Positions 41,690-49,378 of a DNA stretch of 64,000 bases are shown here, piece by piece. The notes beneath the pieces are model-generated. The model saw only the letters and a program-made list of their open reading frames with translations, was not told the DNA's origin and did not search any database. The stretch covers positions 1-64,000 of the forward strand of contig CAWVLT010000047.1 of the NCBI GenBank assembly GCA_963930185.1. Direction: 5' to 3'. The position numbers were made by a program, and so were the translations under genes. This DNA is from JAGZEG01 sp963930185. GTDB lineage: Bacteria > Actinomycetota > Coriobacteriia > Coriobacteriales > UMGS124. Within the stretch, counting starts at the first letter, position 1. Every line of letters begins with the position of its first letter.

Positions 41690-43696
41690 ATGGCCGAGAT
41701 CATCACTAGGCGCCTTAGGAAGGCCAGGGGTGCGGCCGCGCGCTGGGCCCTGTATGCCGCGAAGGCCGCCCTTCTGGTTGGGGTCTTATATGCCCTGGGG
41801 CATTATGCCGGCACGCTGCCGCCGGCCGTCATCGCCGTGGCATGGGCCGTGCTGAGCGCCGCCTCGATGCTGGGCATGGCCTACCACCACGTGGTGAGAA
41901 AGACGCTCAAGCAGTACGCCTACGAGGCTGACGGCCGCCTCTCGAAGCTCAACAACGGCCGCTCGGTGTGCCTCATCGTGGCGTTTCTCGTCTCGGCGGT
42001 CTTCGTCGCGAGTCTTATGCTCGAAGTCCCGAAATGGGGCGCGCTCGAATGGGGCATCACCGGTGCGGGTGCGCTGGCGTACCCGCTCGTGTTCCTGCTC
42101 GCCCGTCGGCTCCTGAGGGGCGAGTATCGGCCGGCGTTTCGCGCCTCGAAGGCGGTGTGGTGGAGCACCCTAGTCGTGGGGGCCCTTCTCTGCGCCGCCT
42201 ATCTGGCGACCTGTCTCACCCAGCCAGCGGGGGAGTTCGACAGCGCGGCGGAGGCCTTCGACTCGGTCGCGCGGCCCTTTGAGGGCTCCCCGTCGGCGCT
42301 CATGCGCGAGGCCGACCTGCTTACGGCGTTCGGCGACGGCCTCGTGGCCTTTGGCATCTCGAAGGCCGCCGAGACGTCGGGCGCGCTGTATGTCGTGCTG
42401 AGGGTCGCGCTGGGCGCCTCCGCGTTTTTCGGTGTCGCGAGTCTGCTGGGCGTGTGCGCCCTTGGGTGGCCCGAGCTCAGGCGCGTATTCCTTCCGCTTG
42501 AGTCGGGCGTGGACGATGGCGAGGGGCTGTCGGCGCAGGCGGCGGGCGTTGACGCGGGCGAGCGTGTTGACGCGGGCGAGCGCGCTGACGCGGGTGCGGG
42601 CGCGGACACTGGTGCGGGCGCCGATGGGGACGTGCGCGCCGATGTGGGTACCGCCGGCGCCGGCCGCGCCCTCCTGAAGGGCAGCGTGGCCCTTGTCGTC
42701 GCGCTGCCCGTCGTGCTGGCCGCGTCATTTCTGGTCGCGGACGCCACTGCCGCCAGGCTCGAGCAGGCCGAGGAGTACACTGTCGCCGAGCGCTTCGTGC
42801 GCGACCAGGTGGGCCTGGCCGTGTTCGTCCTCGACGGCAAATACTACGACCAGGCGGCGGCCGAGGCCCTGCTCGCCGAGGCGCAGGAGGAGTCGGCGGC
42901 CCTCGCCGAGGAGGCCACCGCGACGCTCGCCCCGCTTATCAACGCGTCCTTTGACGCCCGCCTGGCCAACGTGGACGGGTATCTGGACTGGTACTACAGC
43001 CTTTTCGCCGACTACGAGCGGCTTCTCACCATGATCACCGGCACGGTCGAGGACTACATGGCCGACCAGTTCGTCGCGAACATCGAGAAGGGCGTTGACG
43101 ACACGGCGCTCGAGAGTGCGCTCCAGGGCTATGTCGAGCAGGCCGCCGCACTCAAGGAGGACGTGACGCAGCGCCTCGCCCAGCTCGAGATAACGGGCGT
43201 TCCCGAATGGCTTCTCACCGAGCAGGCCCCGCTCGATGCGGACTTCATGACCACGACCCTCGAGCCGAGCGAGCGCATCCTGAGCACGGGCGAGCGCTTT
43301 GGCATCAGCGCAGGCGCCGGTGCCGCTGCGGGCGTTGCGACCAAGCACCTCACAGGCACCGTTACCAATCGCTTCGCGAGTGCCGTTAGCGAGCGTCTCG
43401 AATCCAAGGCTGTCGAGAAGGAGTTCTTTAAGAAGTTCGTCTCAAAGGTGGCGGGCATTGTGGGCGGCCGCGCGGCGGGGACGGCCGTGGGCGGCGCCGT
43501 GGGGACGATCGCCGGCCCACTCGGGACAGCCGTGGGCGCCGTCGCGGGAACCGCCATCGGGGTGGGGGTCGATTACGGCATGCTCAAGTTCGACGAGTGG
43601 CGCAACCGCGAGTCGTACCGGGAGGAGATCGTCCAGACGATCGAGGACGAACGTGCGGAGATGCTCGCCGCGGTGCAGGGAGAGCAGACGCAGTAG
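41690..43696 (+). CDS. Large multi-pass membrane protein of unknown function
   Basis: A 668-residue protein I do not recognise. About five or six hydrophobic helices lie in residues ~15-260. A low-complexity stretch of repeated Asp-Ala-Gly units (~280-320) precedes another helix (~330-350). A helical, Glu/Ala-rich outer region spans ~360-540. The C-terminal glycine-zipper helix pair (GTAVGGAVGTIAGPLGTAVG region, ~585-625) recalls membrane-inserting glycine-rich domains. GGGAGGTCG precedes the ATG. It is flanked by two paralogous FKBP genes on the same strand. Confidence 0.8.
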   Translation: MAEIITRRLRKARGAAARWALYAAKAALLVGVLYALGHYAGTLPPAVIAVAWAVLSAASMLGMAYHHVVRKTLKQYAYEADGRLSKLNNGRSVCLIVAFLVSAVFVASLMLEVPKWGALEWGITGAGALAYPLVFLLARRLLRGEYRPAFRASKAVWWSTLVVGALLCAAYLATCLTQPAGEFDSAAEAFDSVARPFEGSPSALMREADLLTAFGDGLVAFGISKAAETSGALYVVLRVALGASAFFGVASLLGVCALGWPELRRVFLPLESGVDDGEGLSAQAAGVDAGERVDAGERADAGAGADTGAGADGDVRADVGTAGAGRALLKGSVALVVALPVVLAASFLVADATAARLEQAEEYTVAERFVRDQVGLAVFVLDGKYYDQAAAEALLAEAQEESAALAEEATATLAPLINASFDARLANVDGYLDWYYSLFADYERLLTMITGTVEDYMADQFVANIEKGVDDTALESALQGYVEQAAALKEDVTQRLAQLEITGVPEWLLTEQAPLDADFMTTTLEPSERILSTGERFGISAGAGAAAGVATKHLTGTVTNRFASAVSERLESKAVEKEFFKKFVSKVAGIVGGRAAGTAVGGAVGTIAGPLGTAVGAVAGTAIGVGVDYGMLKFDEWRNRESYREEIVQTIEDERAEMLAAVQGEQTQ

Positions 43697-43860
43697 GCCC
43701 GGTGGGCGGCGGGCCTGCGGAGGAGGCACGCGCCTTCGCATCGCCATTTCGCGCGCCGCCTCGCCAAAACCTGCCGAAGAGCGCTACACTTGTGCGCCGA
43801 CGCACGACAGGCGCGCTGGCGCCAGACCCTATCAGCGTATTCGCGACGAAAGGACGCATC

Positions 43861-44256
43861 GTGAGCAACAAGGGCAAGAAGGTCAAGGTCCACTACACTG
43901 GCACGCTCGACGACGGCACCAAGTTCGACAGCTCCCGCGACCGTGGCAAGCCGATCGAGTTCACCTGTGGGGCTGGGCAGATGATCCCCGGCTTCGACCG
44001 AGCGGTGGACGAGATGCAGGTCGGCGAGGTGCGCGACGTGCACCTGGAGCCCAAGGACGCCTACGGCGAGCCCAACCCCGCCATGATGCTCAACGCCAAG
44101 GTGGGCCAGAAGCTCTACGTGTTCATGGGCAATCGCCCTGTGCCGGTGACCATCACCAAGGCCGAGGGCGGCGAGGTCACCCTCGACGCCAACCACGAGC
44201 TCGCCGGCAAGGCGCTCAACTTCAACATCGAGCTCGTCGAGGTGGAGGGCGAGTAG
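43861..44256 (+). CDS. FKBP-type peptidyl-prolyl isomerase, SlyD-like
   Basis: A 131-residue prolyl isomerase of normal length. It has VKVHYTGTLDDGTKFDSS, FTCGAGQMIPGFDRAVDEMQVGE, a short flap domain and GKALNFNIELVEVEGE. The His-rich tail of E. coli SlyD is absent. The start is GTG 43861, with AAAGGA before it. It is nearly identical at both ends to the 41064 protein, so the two arose by duplication around the 668-residue membrane protein gene. TACACT at 43785-43790 may be its -10. Confidence 0.92.
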   Translation: MSNKGKKVKVHYTGTLDDGTKFDSSRDRGKPIEFTCGAGQMIPGFDRAVDEMQVGEVRDVHLEPKDAYGEPNPAMMLNAKVGQKLYVFMGNRPVPVTITKAEGGEVTLDANHELAGKALNFNIELVEVEGE

Positions 44257-44303
44257 CCGCTCGCCAGTCGGGGATACCCGTCGCTCGGAATCGCTCGCTG
44301 TTT

Positions 44304-44342
44304 GGGCCGTCAGGCGTGCCGTTTGCGTCGGACGGTCCTTTT
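44304..44342 (+). terminator. Weak terminator after the short FKBP gene
   Basis: A bulged stem between 44304-44311 and 44331-44338, followed by TTTT. Confidence 0.35.
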
Positions 44343-44417
44343 CGTATGCACCGTGCGCTATGCTTGCACCGAAGGGTTGCGCTGCGAACGCACCGCCTGC
44401 GTGAAAGGAAGTGTGCC

Positions 44418-44723
44418 ATGTTTGGCAAGACAAAGGGCAACAGGACGCACAGTGACGTTCAGGCATACGAAGAGGAGGCCTTTATGCTGCATGATGACGA
44501 TCTCGGTGCAGTTTCTGGTGGAATTTCCCAGGGCGGGAGCGAGAAGTGCCCCCAGTGCGGGCAGCCGCTGCTGTTCAGCGGCGACCCCAACGGCTCGTGG
44601 CTCAAGCGCTGCATGGCGTGCGGGTACACGTGGAACTCCTTCCAGGAGGAGGAGAAGAACGCGAGCACGCCGTCGACCTCCGGAGATGCGTCCTTCTGGT
44701 ATGACTTGGCTGGCCGGTTGTGA
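44418..44723 (+). CDS. Small protein with double-glycine-leader-like motif and zinc ribbon
   Basis: A 101-residue protein. Residues ~24-34 read MLHDDDLGAVSGG, closely like the leader of peptides cut after Gly-Gly by bacteriocin-type ABC exporters. The part after the GG has a CPQCGQP...CMACGY zinc ribbon with a central basic, aromatic stretch, then an acidic tail. It could be a ribosomal natural-product precursor, a secreted metal-binding peptide, or a cytosolic zinc-ribbon protein that only mimics the leader. No peptidase-bearing exporter is next to it. GAAAGGAAG precedes ATG 44418, and a strong terminator follows. Confidence 0.75.
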   Translation: MFGKTKGNRTHSDVQAYEEEAFMLHDDDLGAVSGGISQGGSEKCPQCGQPLLFSGDPNGSWLKRCMACGYTWNSFQEEEKNASTPSTSGDASFWYDLAGRL

Positions 44724-44803
44724 TCTAACCGGGCGTGCTCTGGCCAGGTGCGACGTGCGGTAGGTGCGGCTTCGTGCTCGCCCTTGCTTGCACTTTTTAA
44801 GGG

Positions 44804-44866
44804 CCGTGCCCTTTCGGATGCCTGAGGTGAGCGGCAGCACCTCGTCCGGAAGGGCACGGTTTTTTG
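44804..44866 (+). terminator. Strong terminator after the zinc-ribbon gene
   Basis: A 15-bp stem with one G-U pair (44804-44818 with 44845-44859), then TTTTTTG. Confidence 0.92.
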
Positions 44867-44873
44867 TTTGGAT

Positions 44874-44975
44874 GATATCGCGGATTCTGCACCTATTTCG
44901 CCTATTGAATATCACAAATTTTGTACCTATACTGCTTGTTAGATATCGCGGATTTTGGACAAACTTGCTGGTTAT
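44874..44975 (+). repeat. Three 34-bp tandem repeats upstream of the AAA/DUF4143 gene
   Basis: Copies at 44874, 44908 and 44942 keep an exact 34-base period. The conserved core is ATATCGCGGATTTTG (15 bases) with mostly G-to-A type changes in copy 2. A fourth, degenerate copy is at 44992-45010, just before the start codon. They lie in an AT-rich island and may form an operator for the ATPase gene. Confidence 0.7.
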
Positions 44976-45020
44976 AGTAATAGTTTTAGAAGATTCGCAA
45001 ATTATGGGTACGGTGGGCGT

Positions 45021-46391
45021 ATGTTTAGACGTAAGTGCTATGACAGATTGCTCGAGTGGAAACGTCTCTCTCATGGAACGAGCGCCATGCTCATAGAGGG
45101 TGCTCGTCGTGTGGGCAAGACCACGCTCGTGCGCGAGTTCGCGAAGAACGAATACGCCGACTTCCTTTATATAGACTTCTCCATGGTTGGAAACGACACC
45201 CTCGAGCTGTTCCGCAGCCAAAGGGAAGACATAGACACATTCCTGCGCATGCTTCAGCTTGCGTATGGGAAACGGCTTGAGGAGCGCAACAGCGTCGTCA
45301 TCTTCGACGAGGTGCAGCGCTTCCCCCTTGCCCGCGAGTACGTGAAGCATCTCGTTGCCGATGGCCGGTTCGACTACATCGAAACGGGGTCGCTCATATC
45401 GATCAGGAAGAATGTTGAGGACATCGTGATTCCATCTGAGGAGGACCGTCTCCCCCTTAATCCGATGGACTTCGAGGAATACCTCTGGGCGTGCGGGCAG
45501 GATGTGTATGCCGATGCCATACGCCAGGCATACGAGGATCTGATGCCCTTGCCTGATGGCGTGCATGCAAAGGTCATGCGCCTGTTCGACGAGTACATGC
45601 TTGTGGGGGGAATGCCCCAATCGGTTGAGGCGTTCATCGAGACGAAAGACTTTGTCGCATGCGACAGGGCGAAGCGGAGGATTCTCAACCTATATCTTGA
45701 CGACATGGTCAAATTCGGCGGGAGCGAGGCGCGCCGCGCGCGTGCTATCTTTCAGGCGATTCCAGGTCAGCTCTCGGCCGTATCCAAGAGATTCAAGTTC
45801 TCTGCTCTTGAGGCGGCCGAACGCTTTGAGGATAACAAGACGGCCCTTGACTGGCTCGAAGATGCGCACATGGCAAACGTGTGCCGACTATGCACGGATC
45901 CAAACGTGGGACTACGCCTCGGCGAAGAGGTCAGCTCACTGAAATGCTACATGGCCGACACCGGGCTGTTGGTTTCTCATGCGTTCGCCGATGGGCCCCG
46001 GGCAATGGAGGTGCATCGCGACATCCAGTTTGGCAGGGTGTCCGTGAACAGGGGTATGCTGGTCGAAAACGTCGTTGCTCAGCAGCTAAAGGCCACAGGC
46101 CATTCTCTGTTCTACCACTCGTGGAATGAGGACGGAGAGTCGCCCGGTGCCCGGCCACGTCCACGAGAGATCGACTTCCTGATTACGAGGGGCTTCTCGG
46201 GTGCGGCGGGGAAATTGAGGATTTGCCCAATCGAGGTGAAGTCCTCCAAGAGCTACCGGACCGTGTCGCTTGATGACTTCGGAAGGCGTTTTTTCAGACG
46301 TGTCGGAGACGAGGTCGTTCTCCATCCCAAGCAGCTCAGGGTGGAAGGATCGCGCCGATATCTGCCGCTTTACATGGCGCACTGCTTGTGA
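45021..46391 (+). CDS. AAA ATPase with DUF4143 domain
   Basis: A 456-residue protein of the AAA_14 + DUF4143 family. P-loop IEGARRVGKTTLVREF is near residue 32, Walker B SVVIFDEVQRFPLA near 95, and a sensor region GSLISI follows. The C-terminal DUF4143 has the nuclease-like EIDFLIT...CPIEVKSSKSYR pattern. The function of this multicopy prokaryotic family is unknown. The ATG at 45021 gives the canonical MFRRKCYDRLLEWK start; the ribosome site is poor (GGTGGG). AT-richer than its flanks and preceded by tandem repeats, so probably acquired. Confidence 0.88.
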   Translation: MFRRKCYDRLLEWKRLSHGTSAMLIEGARRVGKTTLVREFAKNEYADFLYIDFSMVGNDTLELFRSQREDIDTFLRMLQLAYGKRLEERNSVVIFDEVQRFPLAREYVKHLVADGRFDYIETGSLISIRKNVEDIVIPSEEDRLPLNPMDFEEYLWACGQDVYADAIRQAYEDLMPLPDGVHAKVMRLFDEYMLVGGMPQSVEAFIETKDFVACDRAKRRILNLYLDDMVKFGGSEARRARAIFQAIPGQLSAVSKRFKFSALEAAERFEDNKTALDWLEDAHMANVCRLCTDPNVGLRLGEEVSSLKCYMADTGLLVSHAFADGPRAMEVHRDIQFGRVSVNRGMLVENVVAQQLKATGHSLFYHSWNEDGESPGARPRPREIDFLITRGFSGAAGKLRICPIEVKSSKSYRTVSLDDFGRRFFRRVGDEVVLHPKQLRVEGSRRYLPLYMAHCL

Positions 46392-46613
46392 GGCGCGTCG
46401 GGGCGGTGACCGCCCTCGTCGTCCCAAATCCGAGTGCTTTCGCGGAGTTCTCTCGCGCCTCGCGTCCCGCGCGAACCGCTGGGCCTGCGTCTTGCTATCA
46501 TCGTGCGCGTGCCCGTTCGTGCGCCGCGCGTCTCGTCGTGCCGCGCGCGGGCGGGTGCTCGACTGGCTGCCGCCCCGCTTGGGGACGCCGAGAGGAAGAG
46601 GATTCGAGGCCCC

Positions 46614-47954
46614 ATGATCGCACAGCGCATGCTTTCCACCGTGGTGCAGCTGCTCGGCAACAAGTACTTCAAGCTCGAGCCGACCGCCGACGCGCGCATC
46701 CCCGGCCCCCAGCCCGGCCACAAGTACATGCTCTACATGCACGTGCCGTTCTGCGAGGTGCTGTGCCCGTACTGCTCGTTCAACCGCTTCCCCTTCAGCT
46801 CCGAGCGCGCCGTGCCCTACTTCGAGCACATGCGCGAGGAGATGCGCATGCTGGCCGACATGGGCTACGAGTTCCACGAGGTCTACGTGGGCGGCGGCAC
46901 CCCCACGGTCATGATGGACGAGCTTGCCAAGACCATCGGCCTGGCCCGCGAGCTCTTTCCCATGATCGGTGACGTGTCAAGCGAGACCAACCCCAACCAC
47001 CTGGTGCCTGGCTATCTCGAGGATCTCTCGAGCCTGGTGCAGCGCCTGTCGGTGGGCGTGCAGAGCTTCGACAACGGCCTGCTCAAGAAGATGGCGCGCT
47101 ACAACAAGTACGGCAGCGCCGAGCAGATCATGGAGCGCATTCAGTCGGTGGCGCAGGCAAAGCTCTTTAAGTCGCTCAACGTGGACATGATCTTCAACTT
47201 CCCCGGCCAGACGCCCGAGATGATCGAGCACGACATCGCCTGCGTCAAGGCGAGCGGTGCCAACCAGACCACGTTCTACCCGCTCATGGTCTCCCCGGCC
47301 AGCCGCGCCAGCATCGAGAAGACCGTGGGCAAGGTTGACTACAAAAACGAGGAGCGCTTCTATCACCAGATCTATGACGGCTTCTGCGGGGGCGACAACC
47401 CCGAGTTCCGGCCGAGCAGCTGCTACACGTTCAGCCGCGAGGAAGGCCAGATGATCGATGAGTACGTCGTGAACTACGAGGAGTACCCGGCCATCGGGTC
47501 GGGCGGCATCAGCTACCTGGACGGCACACTCTACATCAACAGCTTCAGCCTGCGCGACTACGCGCGGCGCATCGACGAGGGCCACACCAGCGCCATGGCG
47601 CGCACGGTGTTCCCCAAGCGCGACGTGATGCGCTACCGCTTCATGATGGACCTGTTTGGCCTGTCCATCGACAAGCGCGCCTGGAAGGAGCGCTTTGGCT
47701 GCTCGGTCGCGGCCGGCCTGCCCGTGGAGTACGCGTTCATGAAGGTGAACGGCGCCTTCGACCGCGACGATGACGAGATGCTGACCCTCACGCCGCGCGG
47801 CCGCTACCTCATGGTGGTCATGATGCGGCAGTTCTTCATCGGCGTGAACAGCGTGCGCGACCAGGCCCGCGCCGCGCTTCCGGGCGACGAGCACGCGTTG
47901 ATCTTCGGGGAGTGTCCCAGCGCTGACGGCTGTCCCGCCGGCGCGCGGCAGTAG
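46614..47954 (+). CDS. HemN-family radical SAM protein
   Basis: A 446-residue radical SAM enzyme of the coproporphyrinogen III oxidase/HemW superfamily. The [4Fe-4S] motif is CEVLCPYC (Cys47, 51, 54), followed by EVYVGGGTPTVM, SSETNPNHL, RLSVGVQSFDN and NVDMIFNFPGQT, all typical. The C-terminus includes a HemN_C-like region. It may be a heme chaperone/anaerobic heme enzyme or act on another substrate. No other heme gene is nearby. The start at 46614 has GAGG/GAAGAGG upstream. It is the first gene of a plus-strand run leading to the FHA and kinase genes. Confidence 0.87.
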   Translation: MIAQRMLSTVVQLLGNKYFKLEPTADARIPGPQPGHKYMLYMHVPFCEVLCPYCSFNRFPFSSERAVPYFEHMREEMRMLADMGYEFHEVYVGGGTPTVMMDELAKTIGLARELFPMIGDVSSETNPNHLVPGYLEDLSSLVQRLSVGVQSFDNGLLKKMARYNKYGSAEQIMERIQSVAQAKLFKSLNVDMIFNFPGQTPEMIEHDIACVKASGANQTTFYPLMVSPASRASIEKTVGKVDYKNEERFYHQIYDGFCGGDNPEFRPSSCYTFSREEGQMIDEYVVNYEEYPAIGSGGISYLDGTLYINSFSLRDYARRIDEGHTSAMARTVFPKRDVMRYRFMMDLFGLSIDKRAWKERFGCSVAAGLPVEYAFMKVNGAFDRDDDEMLTLTPRGRYLMVVMMRQFFIGVNSVRDQARAALPGDEHALIFGECPSADGCPAGARQ

Positions 47955-48008
47955 GCTCGCGCAAGCGGGGCGAGGGGCGGCGCAGGGGGCGCGAACGGGG
48001 GCGATGCG

Positions 48009-49289
48009 ATGTACGAGACGCTCGAGCGGCTTGTCAGGGCGCTTGCGGGCGGCAGCAGGAACGGCACGCTGAACTACCAGCCGGTCGAGGCGTGGGACGT
48101 GGGCGACGATCCGCTGCGAGTGACCTCGGGAGCGCTGTTCGCCGCGATGTTTCCCGAGCTGAGCGGCCGTGGCCGCCATCCAGCGCAGCTCTATCGCAAC
48201 TATCCTCACGACCGCAGCCGCTTGTGCGTGGAGTTCGCCCGCCAGCAGGGGCTCAACGACTGGGAGAGCCCCTCGCCCATGCGCATCGCGCGCGTCGTGT
48301 ACGAGATCGTTCTCTCCGCCGCCCCGCCCACGTTCTGGGCGAGCTGCAACGGGCTTGACCGGAGGGGCGACCCGTGGGCCTGCCAGCTGGTCACCTCCGA
48401 GCTCATCGAGGAGATGGCCGACGCGTTTCTCGCCCAGGGGGACGCCAAGGTGCGGGTGGAGTCGTTCAAGGCAAGTGCGACCGACCTGCGCGCGAAGGCC
48501 GCGGTTGAGATCGACGCGTGGTGCCGGGAACGCGCCCGCGTGCTTGGGGGCGCGCCCGCCGCGTCTGGCAAGACGTGGGAGAGCATGTGGGACCAGGTGG
48601 TGCGCGACAGCCGGCGCTGGCGGGAGATCGCGGGCGACATGGTGGCGCACCTGCTGCTGAGCTGCCTGTGCGGGCCCGATGCATACCGCACCGAGCTCGT
48701 CTCGGCGTCCCGGGCGTGCGGCCGCGCCGGCGACGCGCTGGCAGCGCTGCGCACGCGCGCCCCCTCGGCAGACGCGGCCTGCCCTCTCTCGGGGGCACGG
48801 GCGGATGCGGACGCAGCGCCTGCGGGCCGCTGGTCACTCGAGGTCGTGCACTTCGACCGGGGCGTCTGCGGGTACTCGACCGAGGGCATGTCGTATGGGT
48901 ACGCCGCCGGCGACTGCGTGTGGGTGGGGCGCGACGTCGAGGTGTACGGCGAGGGTGGGGTCGCCAACATCGTGACGAGCAACGCCTGGGTGAGCAAGCG
49001 CCATGCCCGGATCGCGAGCGGTTCCGCCCCGGGCGGGGGCGTGGCGTGCGTGCTGGACGACGTTTCCAGCGGCGGCACGCTCATCCTCAGAAACCTCGGC
49101 TCGCTGGATGGCTCGCCCTGCGAGGCGCTGCCGGTGGGGGAGCGCTTCTCGGGGCCGGGGGATGGGGCCGTGCGGTCGCTTCCGCTCCAATCGGGCGACG
49201 TCATTGTGTTCGGGCCGCGCGTCGAGACGCGGGAGGTTCGCTTCATCCCGACCGGTCTGGAGTTCGCCCTGAGGTTCGTGGCGCGCTAA
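48009..49289 (+). CDS. FHA-domain protein
   Basis: A 426-residue protein. Residues ~1-270 form an unrecognised helical domain. Residues ~295-420 form an FHA domain, seen from CVWVGRDVEV, NAWVSKRHARI and the DVSSGGTLI turn, which bind phosphothreonine peptides. It is not a membrane protein. It lies directly upstream of a protein kinase and likely reads that kinase's phosphorylation. The spacing to the kinase is 89 bases, suggesting one transcript. ATG 48009 gives the natural N-terminus; the ribosome site is a run of G. Confidence 0.8.
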   Translation: MYETLERLVRALAGGSRNGTLNYQPVEAWDVGDDPLRVTSGALFAAMFPELSGRGRHPAQLYRNYPHDRSRLCVEFARQQGLNDWESPSPMRIARVVYEIVLSAAPPTFWASCNGLDRRGDPWACQLVTSELIEEMADAFLAQGDAKVRVESFKASATDLRAKAAVEIDAWCRERARVLGGAPAASGKTWESMWDQVVRDSRRWREIAGDMVAHLLLSCLCGPDAYRTELVSASRACGRAGDALAALRTRAPSADAACPLSGARADADAAPAGRWSLEVVHFDRGVCGYSTEGMSYGYAAGDCVWVGRDVEVYGEGGVANIVTSNAWVSKRHARIASGSAPGGGVACVLDDVSSGGTLILRNLGSLDGSPCEALPVGERFSGPGDGAVRSLPLQSGDVIVFGPRVETREVRFIPTGLEFALRFVAR

Positions 49290-49378
49290 ACTGTCACGTG
49301 CGGCGCGTGCGCCTCGCACGGGCGCGGCGCATGTCGATGGGAGGGCGCGGCAGGCCGGCGTGCCGGGGAGGGAGTGCC

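Noticed and set aside
44874..44975. CRISPR array
   Set aside because: The 34-bp copies are directly joined with no spacers, diverge from each other and number only three to four. No cas gene is nearby.
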